Assembly: GCA_003223555.1 (NCBI GenBank)
Contig: QHVM01000086.1
Location: 68,596 to 107,674 of the forward strand
Length of the DNA stretch: 39,079 nt
Source: Acidobacteriota bacterium
Lineage (GTDB): Bacteria > Acidobacteriota > Vicinamibacteria > Fen-336
Direction of reading: 5' to 3'
Shown here: piece by piece, positions 16,777-24,216 of the stretch
How positions within the stretch are numbered: position 1 is the first letter of the stretch
Layout: every line of letters starts with the position of its first letter
Position numbers and translations under genes: made by a program
The notes under the pieces: generated by a model
What the model was told of the DNA's origin: nothing
The model's database searches: none
What the model saw: only the letters and a program-made list of their open reading frames with translations

Positions 16777-18723
16777 CTACGCGTCCGGGGCCGGCGGCCC
16801 GCCGTCGACGCGCCGGAGGATGCCGATCACGCGGAACGCCCACAGCGTCCGGCAGACCTCGAAGTCGCCGAGCTTCGACGCCTGGCAGATGCTGGCGACG
16901 TCGCGCTCGCCCCCGAGGTCGCCGACGATCAGGAGCTTCTCCGGGGTGAGGGTCATCTCCTTGAGCCGCTCCTGGTAGTCGTCGGCGCGGATGTAGTGGG
17001 CCCGCGGACCTCCGACCCCCCGCTCGATCCGTCCCCACGCCTGGATCCGGCCGATCCCCTCCATGATGATGTCCGCCGTGCTGAGCTTCAGCGTGATGCT
17101 CTCGGCGTCGCGGCTCGGGCCCTCCTTCAACTGGTAGAAACCCTCGGTCCACTGGAAGACGCTGTAGATCACCTCGCGGGTGTGATCGACGACGACCTTC
17201 ACCAGCTCCTTGGGCTCCAGCGCCCCCTGCTCGACCAGGATGGTGCCGAGCCGCTTGCCCTTCCGGATCGCCTTGCTCGCCTCGTAGTACTGCTGGAGGG
17301 TGATCCGCTCGCGGCGCAGGAGCAGCTCGCCCAGACGCTCGTCCTTGTTCGTGGAGGAGGCGAAGACCAGGCGCCCGCCGTTGACCTGGACGGTCGTGTC
17401 GATGCGTCCCCGATGCAGGTCCACCGTGCCCGTCCAGCGCTGCACCGAGAGGGCGTGGATGAGGTCCGGGAAGTCGTACTCGGCCAGGCTGCCCGTGGAA
17501 GGCAGCTCTTCGGCGGCGACCGACGGCGCCGGGGCCGTCCCCGCGGGCGCGGCGCCGGCCGCCGGGGACGCAGGCCTGGCCGGTGGGGCGACGGCCGGGA
17601 AGGCCGCTGGCGGACCGGGGGCGGGCGGCTCGACCGGCGGCGGTCCGGCAGGCAGGGGCGCGGCGTCGGGGACGTTCAAGGCCGGTGAGTCGCTGAGCAG
17701 CGTCGAGAGGTCCGGCACGCCTATCGGACCTCGCTTCTTCGGCTTCGGGCGTGGCGGCGCCGGGGGTTCCGGCGGCAGCCGCGGCATGTCGGCAAAGACG
17801 GGCACGAAAGCCGGGGCGGGATTCTCGGCAGGAGGATGCGGCGGCGCCGGCGGCTCCGGAAGCGCCTCCGATGCGGGCTGAGGCGGCGCCTCGGGAGCGC
17901 CCTCCAGGGAAGCGGAGTGGCGGGGGACTTCATACGGCGCGGCCAGCTCCCAGTGCTCCTCCGCCGCGACGAGCGGAATGGGTGGCAGCTCCTCGGGCGA
18001 TACGCTCCGCCCCGGCTGGCGACTGTCCTCCTCGGCGGCCTCCGCCGGCTGGGGTGCGCTGGCGGCGAAGGCCACCGGCGCCGCAGCCGAGACCTCGGAC
18101 GGCCGTTCGGCCGACGTGCCCTCCGGGTCCGCCAGGCGCGTCTGGCACTCCTCCAGGAACCGGCGGGCCAGCAGGTTGTCCGGCGCGCCTTGCAGCACCG
18201 CCTCGAACTCGGTCCGGGCCGCGCCGAGGTCGCCGCTGTCGAGCAGCGCGCGCCCGAGCGTCATGCGCGCCGAGGGATACAGGGGATGCTTCTGCAGGCC
18301 GTCACGGCAGATGCGGATCGACTCTTCGAGCTCGCCCTCCTTGCGCAGCTCTTCGGCGAGCTGCGCGAAGAGACGCGAAGCGGGATCCTTCTCGAGCCGC
18401 CGGCGAAGGTCTTCGATCCGGGGATTGACGGCCGGCGCCGCCGGCGCGCCCGGGGCGTCCGCCGCCACCGATCGCGCGCTCAGCATCGGTGGCCGCTCCA
18501 TGATGAGCGTGGCTCGGGGCGACTTGCCGGGGGGCAGCGGCGGCGGCAGTTGCTCGGCGATCTCCGGGATGCGGTCGGCCGACATCCACTCCCGGAGGCC
18601 CTGGTGCCAGACGAGGGCGGTCTGCGGGAGCTGGCCGCCCAGAAGAAGGCCCACGAGCTGCTCGAAGTCCACTGGACCGAGCCGCTTGTCGTCCTTGACG
18701 TAGAACCACAGCGTCCCCGCCAT
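16777..18723 (-). CDS. GYF_2 - TPR - DUF4388 (PATAN) domain protein
   Basis: 648 aa. An N-terminal GYF_2-like domain (about 1-55, W-F-Y-V-K-D-D-K-R-L-G-P-V-D ... W-H-Q-G-L-R-E-W) is followed by a TPR-like helical region (about 95-190). A long Pro/Ala-rich linker (190-425) leads to a DUF4388 domain (about 430-530: L-I-H-A-L-S-V-Q-R-W-T-G-T-V-D-L). A further helical C-terminal part contains R-L-G-T-I-L-V-E-Q-G, a motif shared with type IV pilus/GspE N-terminal-like modules. Proteins of this build are common in Myxococcota, Rokubacteria and relatives and are thought to act in signalling or gliding/pilus control; the function here is inferred only. GGAGGG lies 5 nt before the ATG. It diverges from the acylphosphatase gene. 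Confidence 0.85.
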   Translation of the reverse strand: MAGTLWFYVKDDKRLGPVDFEQLVGLLLGGQLPQTALVWHQGLREWMSADRIPEIAEQLPPPLPPGKSPRATLIMERPPMLSARSVAADAPGAPAAPAVNPRIEDLRRRLEKDPASRLFAQLAEELRKEGELEESIRICRDGLQKHPLYPSARMTLGRALLDSGDLGAARTEFEAVLQGAPDNLLARRFLEECQTRLADPEGTSAERPSEVSAAAPVAFAASAPQPAEAAEEDSRQPGRSVSPEELPPIPLVAAEEHWELAAPYEVPRHSASLEGAPEAPPQPASEALPEPPAPPHPPAENPAPAFVPVFADMPRLPPEPPAPPRPKPKKRGPIGVPDLSTLLSDSPALNVPDAAPLPAGPPPVEPPAPGPPAAFPAVAPPARPASPAAGAAPAGTAPAPSVAAEELPSTGSLAEYDFPDLIHALSVQRWTGTVDLHRGRIDTTVQVNGGRLVFASSTNKDERLGELLLRRERITLQQYYEASKAIRKGKRLGTILVEQGALEPKELVKVVVDHTREVIYSVFQWTEGFYQLKEGPSRDAESITLKLSTADIIMEGIGRIQAWGRIERGVGGPRAHYIRADDYQERLKEMTLTPEKLLIVGDLGGERDVASICQASKLGDFEVCRTLWAFRVIGILRRVDGGPPAPDA

Positions 18724-18798
18724 GCCGACCCTCCATCGAGGCCGGGGGAAAGATGCCGGGGCGAGGGTAGCACGGGAGGCCCTCCCGAAGAAGCGCCG

Positions 18799-18827
18799 TT
18801 GCCGGAGGCCCTTGAACGAGTTAGGCT
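18799..18827 (+). promoter_or_regulatory. Candidate promoter giving a leaderless acylphosphatase mRNA
   Basis: TTGCCG (18799-18804), a 17-nt spacer and TAGGCT (18822-18827) precede the GTG start by 8 nt. The expected transcription start would fall at or just before the GTG. No convincing Shine-Dalgarno sequence is present, which agrees with a leaderless message. The -10 matches only three consensus positions, so this is tentative. Confidence 0.3.
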
Positions 18828-18835
18828 CGACATCG

Positions 18836-19102
18836 GTGGCCGCCTACCGCTATCTCGTGGCCGGTCGCGTCCAGGGGGTCGGCTATCGTTATTTCGTTCT
18901 CCGGGAGGCGGAGGCGCTCGGCATCGCGGGGTTCGCTCGTAACCTGTCCGACGGGCGGGTGGAGGTCCTGGCCGAAGGCGCGGACGAGGCCCTCGGCCGC
19001 TTCGAGTCGCGGCTGCGCGAGGGCCCGGCCTTCGCCTCGGTCACCGGCGTCGAGCGCATCGAAGCCCCGACCCGCGGCGGGGCCGGCTTCCACATCCGGT
19101 AG
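18836..19102 (+). CDS. acyP: Acylphosphatase
   Basis: 88 aa from the GTG at 18836, the family's usual length of about 90. It hydrolyses carboxyl-phosphate bonds of acyl phosphates in the cytosol. The signature GRVQGVGYRYFV carries the phosphate-binding loop and the catalytic Arg; the catalytic Asn is in ARNLSDGRVEV. The frame is open to an ATG at 18722, but that would add 38 Arg-rich residues not found in the family and would overlap the start of the divergent gene, so I chose the GTG. apt begins 8 nt after its stop, and the two are probably co-transcribed. Confidence 0.92.
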   Translation: MAAYRYLVAGRVQGVGYRYFVLREAEALGIAGFARNLSDGRVEVLAEGADEALGRFESRLREGPAFASVTGVERIEAPTRGGAGFHIR

Positions 19103-19110
19103 GAGATCGA

Positions 19111-19641
19111 ATGGACCATGACGCGCGGGTCCAGGCGCTGAAGAGCGACATCCGCGACATCCCGGACTTCCCGAAGAAGGGGATCGTGTTCAAGGACATC
19201 ACGACCCTGCTCAAGGATCCCCGTCTCTTCCGCGAGGCGATGGACCTCTTCACCGACCTGTGCCAGCGCGCGCGGCCGCAGAAGATCGTGGCCATCGAGA
19301 GCCGGGGATTCATACTCGGCTCCGTGCTCGCCGATCGTCTCGGCGCCGGCTTCGTCCCCGTTCGCAAGAAAGGCAAGCTGCCCGGGGGCAAGATCGCCCA
19401 CACGTACGACCTGGAGTACGGCACCGACTGTCTGGAGATCCACGACGACGCGCTGCAAGCGGGCGAGCGCGCGCTGGTGGTCGACGACCTCATCGCCACC
19501 GGCGGCACCGCGCGCGCCACGGGCCAGCTCGCCAGGCAGCTCGGGGCGGAGGTCGCCGGCTACGCGTTCCTGGTCGAGCTGAGCTTCCTCAATGGCCGCG
19601 ACAAGCTGGACGGACACGTGCTGAGCCTCATCCGGTACTGA
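19111..19641 (+). CDS. apt: Adenine phosphoribosyltransferase
   Basis: 176 aa, standard length. It converts adenine and PRPP to AMP and pyrophosphate in purine salvage. The N-terminus has the family stretch I-R-D-I-P-D-F-P-K-K-G-I-V-F-K-D-I-T-T-L-L. ESRGFILG marks the substrate loop. The PRPP-binding motif is VVDDLIATGGTA near 122-134. It follows acyP by 8 nt. No strong Shine-Dalgarno is seen beyond AGGAGAT about 8 nt upstream of the ATG, which is acceptable. tRNA-Arg lies 71 nt downstream. Confidence 0.97.
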   Translation: MDHDARVQALKSDIRDIPDFPKKGIVFKDITTLLKDPRLFREAMDLFTDLCQRARPQKIVAIESRGFILGSVLADRLGAGFVPVRKKGKLPGGKIAHTYDLEYGTDCLEIHDDALQAGERALVVDDLIATGGTARATGQLARQLGAEVAGYAFLVELSFLNGRDKLDGHVLSLIRY

Positions 19642-19712
19642 GCAGGCCGACGGCAGCGGGGGGATGTGGTAACCTCGTCACTGCCCGACGCGAGTCCGGC
19701 ACGCCTTGTCTT

Positions 19713-19789
19713 GCGCCCGTAGCTCAGCAGGATAGAGCAGCGGTTTCCTAAACCGCAGGCCGCCCGTTCGAGTCGGGCCGGGCGCACCA
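19713..19789 (+). tRNA. tRNA-Arg (anticodon CCT)
   Basis: 77 nt including an encoded CCA. The acceptor arms GCGCCCG and CGGGCGC pair fully. The D arm is GCTC...GAGC, the anticodon stem GCGGT/ACCGC encloses TTCCTAA, and the T stem GCCCG/CGGGC encloses TTCGAGT. The discriminator base is A. The anticodon CCT reads the rare AGG arginine codon. Confidence 0.97.
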
Positions 19790-19852
19790 GCGCGGGGTCT
19801 TGTCGCAATCGCGAGCGCGCGTTCCGCAGCGGAGGATTTCCTTTGACGCCGA

Positions 19853-19871
19853 GGCGGGATTCATTCCCGCC
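19853..19871. repeat. REP-like palindrome, copy 1
   Basis: GGCGGGA-TTCAT-TCCCGCC, a 7-bp stem with a 5-nt loop, lies in the 129-nt gap between the tRNA and the YfgM-like gene. Its core is the exact reverse complement of the palindrome at 22454-22472. The rest of the gap shows no gene. Confidence 0.6.
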
Positions 19872-19918
19872 GAGGCGCTTGATGATTTGATATCCGGAGC
19901 GAGGACGCGCATCGAATC

Positions 19919-20665
19919 ATGAAAAGGGAGCTTAGAAGACAGATCAAGCAGGACGAGCTGGTCACGACTTTCCAGCAAGCGTCCCGCTGGACCACGACCC
20001 ACGAATCACAGGTGAAGGTCACGGCGGCCGTGGTGGCGGTCGTCGCGGTGGCCACGTTCGGGCTGACGAGCTACCGGAACCATCGGCGCGGCGAGGCCGA
20101 GGCCGCCTTCTCGGCCGCCCTGGACACCTTCCATTCCCCGGTGTCGACGGAGCTGCCCGAGGGCTTCGAACCGCCTCCGGGGCCCGTGTTCGCCACGGCG
20201 GCCGAGAAGTACCGCAAGGCGGCGGGGGAGTTCGACGAGGTGGCCCGGAAGTTCGGCTCGCTCGAGGCCGGCCGGCGTTCCCGCTACTACGCGGCCCTGT
20301 GTCGCGTCGAGCTCGGCGAGCACGACACGGCCGAGAAGTCGCTGAGCGCGATCGCGGCCGAGCGCGGGGACGCCCTCGAGTCGTCGCTGGCCCGCCTGGC
20401 CCTGGCCGACCTCCACCGCCGCCGCGGCCAGGTGGACAAGGCGGTGGAGGACTACCGGCGCCTGAGCGACGACTCCTCCTTCGTCCTGCCCCGCGATCAC
20501 GTGCTGCTCGAGCTGGCGGCCACCCTCGAGGAAGCGAAGCGGCTCGCCGAGGCGGGCGCCGCCTACCGGCGGCTGGTCGAGGAGTTCCCGAGCAGCGTCT
20601 ACGCGCCGGAAGCGCGGCAGCGGGCCGACCACCTCAAGGACGCCGCCGCTCCGGCCCAGGGGTGA
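19919..20665 (+). CDS. YfgM-like membrane-anchored TPR protein
   Basis: 248 aa. A basic N-terminus (MKRELRRQIKQDELVTTFQQ) precedes one transmembrane segment (about 33-55, V-T-A-A-V-V-A-V-V-A-V-A-T-F-G-L-T) and then a periplasmic TPR region with A-A-E-K-Y-R-K-A-A-G-E-F and Y-Y-A-A-L-C-R-V-E-L-G-E-H-D-T-A-type repeats. This is the TPR_21/YfgM layout. In Escherichia coli YfgM assists envelope protein folding next to the SecYEG translocon; a similar role here is inference. sppA starts 4 nt after its stop, which suggests an envelope-quality-control pair. Upstream sequence has GGAG 19 nt before the ATG, too far for a normal ribosome site, so the exact start is less certain. Confidence 0.8.
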   Translation: MKRELRRQIKQDELVTTFQQASRWTTTHESQVKVTAAVVAVVAVATFGLTSYRNHRRGEAEAAFSAALDTFHSPVSTELPEGFEPPPGPVFATAAEKYRKAAGEFDEVARKFGSLEAGRRSRYYAALCRVELGEHDTAEKSLSAIAAERGDALESSLARLALADLHRRRGQVDKAVEDYRRLSDDSSFVLPRDHVLLELAATLEEAKRLAEAGAAYRRLVEEFPSSVYAPEARQRADHLKDAAAPAQG

Positions 20666-20669
20666 TCGC

Positions 20670-22379
20670 ATGAGACGGCGGACGGCGTGGGTCCTGGTGG
20701 CGGGAGTGGCGGCAGTGGCGATCGGGGCCGCGGCGGTGGGCGGCCTGGCCCTCGTCCTGCGCGGCCGGGGGGCCGGCTGGAGCTCGAACAACTACCTCTA
20801 TCTCAGCCTGGAAGGGGAGATACCGGACGAGCCGCCTGCCTCGGACATCGGCAGCATCTTCGAGCGCCAGCCTCCGTCGTTGCGGACGCTGGTGGAGAGC
20901 GTGGACCACGCCGCCGCCGACCCGCGCGTATCGGCGATCGTGATGAAGGTGAGCGTGCTGCCCGAGGCGGGCTGGGCCACCATGCAGGAGCTGCGCGACG
21001 CGCTCTCGCGCTTCCGTCGCTCGGGGAAGCCGGCCTACGCGCACCTGGAGTTCTGCGGCAACAAGGAGTACTACCTCGCCAGCGCCTGCGACAAGATCTA
21101 CGCGCTCCCGAGCGCCCTCGTCGAGGTCACCGGGCTGCGCTCCGAAGTCTCCTTCTTCAAGGGCACGCTCGACAAGATCGGCGTCCAGGCCCAGTTCGAG
21201 GGCGTGGGCAAATACAAGAACGCCCCCAACCAGTTCACCGAGCGCGGCTTCACCGGGCCCCACCGCGAGCAGATGGAGGCGCTCCTCGACAGCCTCTACG
21301 GCCAGTACGTCGCGGCCATCGCCAAGGGCCGACGCCGCACTCCCGAGCAGGTCCAGGCCATCATCGACGGCGGGCCCTACGACGGTCCCTCCGCCCTCCA
21401 GGCCGGCCTGGTGGACGAGCTTCTGTACGAAGACCAGCTCGAGGCGCGGCTGAAGAACGCGAACCGGCTGTCACCCGGCCGCTACGCCAAGGCGAGCCGC
21501 GGCTTCGGCTTCGACGGCCGGCCCAAGATCGCCCTCGTCTACGTGGCGGGCGAGATCATCCCCGGCCGGAGCCAGAACAGCCCGCTCGGGGGAGGCTTCG
21601 CCGGGTCCGACACGGTGGCGGAAGCGCTGAAGGAGGCGCGCCAGGACGGCGCCATCCGGGCCATCGTGCTGCGCGTCGACAGCCCGGGCGGCTCGGGCAC
21701 GGCCTCCGAGGTGATCTGGCGCGAGGTGGCGCTGGCGCGGCAGAAGAAGCCGGTCGTCGTGTCCATGGGCGACACCGCCGCCTCCGGCGGCTACTACGTC
21801 GCGATGGGCAGCGACGCCATCGTGGCCGAGCCGGGCACGATCACGGGATCGATCGGCGTCTTCGGGGGCAAGTTCAGCCTTCACGGCCTCTACGACAAGC
21901 TCGGGATCAGCAAGGAGATCCTCACCCGCGGGCGCAACGCCACCGTGTTCTCCGAGTACCAGCCGTGGAGCGACGAGGAGCGGGCCCGCATCCGCGAGCT
22001 GATGGTGTCCTTCTACAAGGACTTCGTGACCCGGGCCGCCCAGGGCCGCCGCAAGCGGTACGAGGATGTCGACGCGATCGCCCAGGGGCGCGTGTGGACG
22101 GGCGTCGAGGCCCAGCGCAACGGCCTGGTCGATCGCCTGGGCGGTTTCGACCTGGCCCTCGACCTGGCCAAGGAGCGGGCCAAGATCGGCAAGGGCGAGG
22201 ACGTGCGGGTGGTGGTGCTACCCGAGCGCAAGAGCCTGATCGAGCAGCTCCTGGAGCGCCAGGATGACGGAGCGCAGACGGCCCTGCCCGCCGACGTCCG
22301 CGCGCTGTTGCGCTGGGCGCTGATGCTCGGCGACGGCCAGCCGCTGGCCCGCCTGCCCTTCGACCTCAGGATCTTCTAG
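20670..22379 (+). CDS. sppA: Signal peptide peptidase SppA, long (67K-type) form
   Basis: 569 aa, the two-domain length of the E. coli-type enzyme. A single N-terminal membrane anchor (about 6-30) leads into two tandem S49 domains. The catalytic lysine sits in the first half (GKYKNAP, Lys183 by alignment with the E. coli lysine). The nucleophile Ser372 lies in DTAASGGYY in the second half, followed by GTITGSIGV. The enzyme degrades leftover signal peptides in the inner membrane. The ATG has AGGGG 8 nt upstream and follows the YfgM-like gene by 4 nt. It converges with the broken peptidase gene across a 283-nt gap. Confidence 0.96.
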   Translation: MRRRTAWVLVAGVAAVAIGAAAVGGLALVLRGRGAGWSSNNYLYLSLEGEIPDEPPASDIGSIFERQPPSLRTLVESVDHAAADPRVSAIVMKVSVLPEAGWATMQELRDALSRFRRSGKPAYAHLEFCGNKEYYLASACDKIYALPSALVEVTGLRSEVSFFKGTLDKIGVQAQFEGVGKYKNAPNQFTERGFTGPHREQMEALLDSLYGQYVAAIAKGRRRTPEQVQAIIDGGPYDGPSALQAGLVDELLYEDQLEARLKNANRLSPGRYAKASRGFGFDGRPKIALVYVAGEIIPGRSQNSPLGGGFAGSDTVAEALKEARQDGAIRAIVLRVDSPGGSGTASEVIWREVALARQKKPVVVSMGDTAASGGYYVAMGSDAIVAEPGTITGSIGVFGGKFSLHGLYDKLGISKEILTRGRNATVFSEYQPWSDEERARIRELMVSFYKDFVTRAAQGRRKRYEDVDAIAQGRVWTGVEAQRNGLVDRLGGFDLALDLAKERAKIGKGEDVRVVVLPERKSLIEQLLERQDDGAQTALPADVRALLRWALMLGDGQPLARLPFDLRIF

Positions 22380-22409
22380 CCCATTTCCTGGCAGACAGCC
22401 GTCGTCTTG

Positions 22410-22431
22410 GCGCGGGGTGTCCACTCCGCGC
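22410..22431. repeat. REP-like palindrome variant (GCGCGG...CCGCGC)
   Basis: Arms GCGCGG and CCGCGC enclose a 10-nt loop ending in CCACT. The right half resembles the CACTCCGCGC half of the palindrome at 30410-30428. It lies in the convergent gap after sppA. Confidence 0.45.
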
Positions 22432-22453
22432 GCTCCGTCCTGATCTTCCGCGT

Positions 22454-22472
22454 CGCGGGAATGAATCCCGCG
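22454..22472. repeat. REP-like palindrome, copy 2
   Basis: CGCGGGA-ATGAA-TCCCGCG, 7-bp stem and 5-nt loop. The 17-nt core is the reverse complement of the copy at 19853-19871. It lies in the gap between sppA and the broken peptidase gene. Confidence 0.6.
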
Positions 22473-22508
22473 TCGCTCATCCTGCGGGGCCGCTTCGCGT
22501 CCCCGGGG

Positions 22509-22530
22509 CGCGCCGTCTGACGACGGCGCG
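22509..22530. terminator. Strong hairpin between convergent genes, possible bidirectional terminator
   Basis: Perfect 9-bp arms CGCGCCGTC and GACGGCGCG enclose TGAC. It stands between sppA (plus) and the peptidase pseudogene (minus). There is no T-run on either side, so intrinsic termination is plausible but not certain. Confidence 0.35.
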
Positions 22531-22601
22531 GTCGATATCGGGTCCATCAACGAGTCGCGCGCTACGGGACACGCGCGCTCTGTTGTTCTTGTCTTTTGCT
22601 T

Positions 22602-22647
22602 CTCTGCGTCCTCTCCGTTCGTTCTCTGCGTCCTCTCCGTTGAGAGG
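22602..22647 (-). repeat. 46-nt dispersed repeat, copy A
   Basis: Two tandem units each beginning CTCTGCGTCCTCTCCGTT (plus-strand reading). A copy with two mismatches lies at 37789-37834. Both copies sit just after the stop codon of a minus-strand gene, here 15 nt beyond. Confidence 0.8.
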
Positions 22648-22662
22648 CAACGCTGCGCAGGG

Positions 22663-24163
22663 CTAGCTTCCGTGCTGTTGGTGGAGGCGCTGGAACCAGG
22701 CCTGCGCGGTGGCCTTGTGATCCTGGCCGTAGACCTGGCGGAAGGCCTCGTCGACGCTGCCGGTCTCGCCCATCGCCCGCACCAGGTCGTTCATCCCGCC
22801 CATGCCCCGGATGGCGATGAGGTATTCCACGAAGGAGAGGGAGTAGAGGTAGAACCCGCCGACGCCGCCGGCGCGGCCGTCGGCGAGGAGGGTGAGCTGT
22901 TGCGGGGTGAGCACGGTTGTCACTCGCTGGCCTTCCATGTACTGCGCCAGCCCCTCCTGGATGTCTCGGGGAGCGAGGCCGCGCGTACGGTCGGCGACGA
23001 AGGCGTGGGTCAGCTCGTGGATGAGGGTCCGGTCCATGTCCGGGGTAAGGCTCTGGGTGAGGCCCTGGATCGGGACGCGGATCCGGCCGTCGAGGCTGTC
23101 GTAGACGCCGCCCGACCAGGCGGGCGCCCCGCTGGACCTGGGGCTGGTGGTCGAGCGTGGAGGCCAGCGTGGCGTAGTGCCGCTCGAGCGCGCGAAGGAT
23201 CTCGCGGCCCACGTCGTCGTGCGCCTCCCCGTCGTACCGGACGTGGAAGTGGGACAGGTGCTGCTCGGTCATTCCCCGCTCGTCGGCCATGCCCTTGGAG
23301 ACGCGGTCGAGGAGGGCCTGGGAGGTCGGATCCGGCTGGATCTCGACCGCGGTCCGCAGCGCATCGGCGGCTTCGGTGTTCCGGTCCTGGCGGACGAGCG
23401 CGTAGCCCAGCCCCTGCCACGCCTCGGCATTGCGGGGCTCGCGGGCGATGGCGGAGCGGGCCGCCGTCTCGGCGCCGACCCAATCGCCCGCCTCCAGGAG
23501 GGTGGCCATGAGCGCCAGGCACGGCCGGGCCGCCTCGGTCTGCACCGTTGTCGCGCGCTGGAGGTGGATCGCCGCTTCGGTGAACCGCCGCTTGCGGCGC
23601 TCTCCATCGGCGGTGGCGAGCAACGTCGCCTCGAGGAGGTTGCGGATCTCCGCCGGGTGGCGGGCGTAGAGCTGCTCGGCGGTCGCCACGTCGGCGGCCC
23701 CGACCGCCGGGAGGCGGTGGACCAGCGCCTCGGCCTGATGGCGGTCCTCTTCGGCCATCCCCTGCACCTCGACCCGCACCGTCTCCGAGGTGGGCGCGAG
23801 CGCGGCGGCCAGCGTCGGCGGCGCGGGCAGGGCGTCGGCTTGCGGGCCGGGTCCGGCGCGGGTGGCGCGGGTGCCGGTGGCCCGAACAGGTGCCGGCCGA
23901 GCGGGCGAGCGCATGTTCCGCCACGCGGCGATGCTGCACACCAGCAGCACTGCCGGAACCAGCACGTTCGACCAGCGGAAGCTGGACGCCTCGTCCGCCG
24001 CGTCGATCGCGCCGGGCGCCTCGGCGGCCGGACTGGCGCGCGTCTTCATCTTGGCGAAGATCACGCCGCAGCGCGGGCAGGCGGCGGGTCCCGGGTCGGG
24101 CTGGCCGCAGCGCGGACAGGCGGCGGTGTCGAGGGCCGGCGGGCTGGAGCTCGTCGTCGTCAT
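22663..24163 (-). pseudogene. Zinc-ribbon / TPR / HExxH (peptidase MA-like) protein, frameshifted
   Basis: From the ATG at 24163: a zinc ribbon with two CPRCG knuckles (near 16 and 29), a transmembrane segment (about 68-81), an Ala/Pro-rich linker, and a TPR region (about 190-300). Sense is lost after L-D-H-Q-P near 23140. Good coding resumes in another frame from about 23130 (S-G-A-P-A-W-S-G-G-V-Y-D-S-L-D-G-R-I-R-V-P) to the TAG at 22663 and includes HELTH and E-G-L-A-Q-Y-M-E, the zinc-binding and glutamate motifs of the gluzincin-like peptidase MA family. About 18-20 residues of the family's lead-in strand appear to be missing at the junction. It is either a recent lesion or an assembly error. 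It diverges from the GHMP kinase gene. Confidence 0.75.
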
Positions 24164-24179
24164 CGTCCTCGAGCGATGA

Positions 24180-24208
24180 TGGTAACAGCCGGGACGCTCG
24201 CATAGAAT
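24180..24208 (+). promoter_or_regulatory. Candidate promoter giving a leaderless GHMP kinase mRNA
   Basis: TGGTAA (24180-24185), a 17-nt spacer and TAGAAT (24203-24208, five of six consensus) lie 8 nt before the GTG start. No Shine-Dalgarno is seen; the 8 nt are C-rich. The same 8-nt distance is found at acyP. Confidence 0.4.
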
Positions 24209-24216
24209 CCGCCCCC

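Noticed and set aside
14900-16978. One 692-aa protein reading through the propeller gene and the rhomboid gene
   Set aside because: Only the part from 15029 to about 15721 has protein-like sequence. The rest is a shadow of the second propeller half and of the rhomboid frame.
18722-18835. N-terminal extension of acylphosphatase from the ATG at 18722
   Set aside because: The family is about 90 aa. The extension is Arg-rich, unlike homologues, and overlaps the start region of the divergent gene.
19560-20002. Minus-strand small proteins covering the tRNA
   Set aside because: They are antisense translations of tRNA-Arg and its flanks, a familiar annotation artefact.
22602-22647. CRISPR-like array from the tandem repeat units
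   Set aside because: Only two adjoining units without spacers, and no cas genes.
22562-23130. Arg/Pro-rich C-terminus of the 22562-24163 frame as a real protein tail
   Set aside because: It is out-of-frame reading of the HExxH domain and ends by translating the 46-nt repeat.
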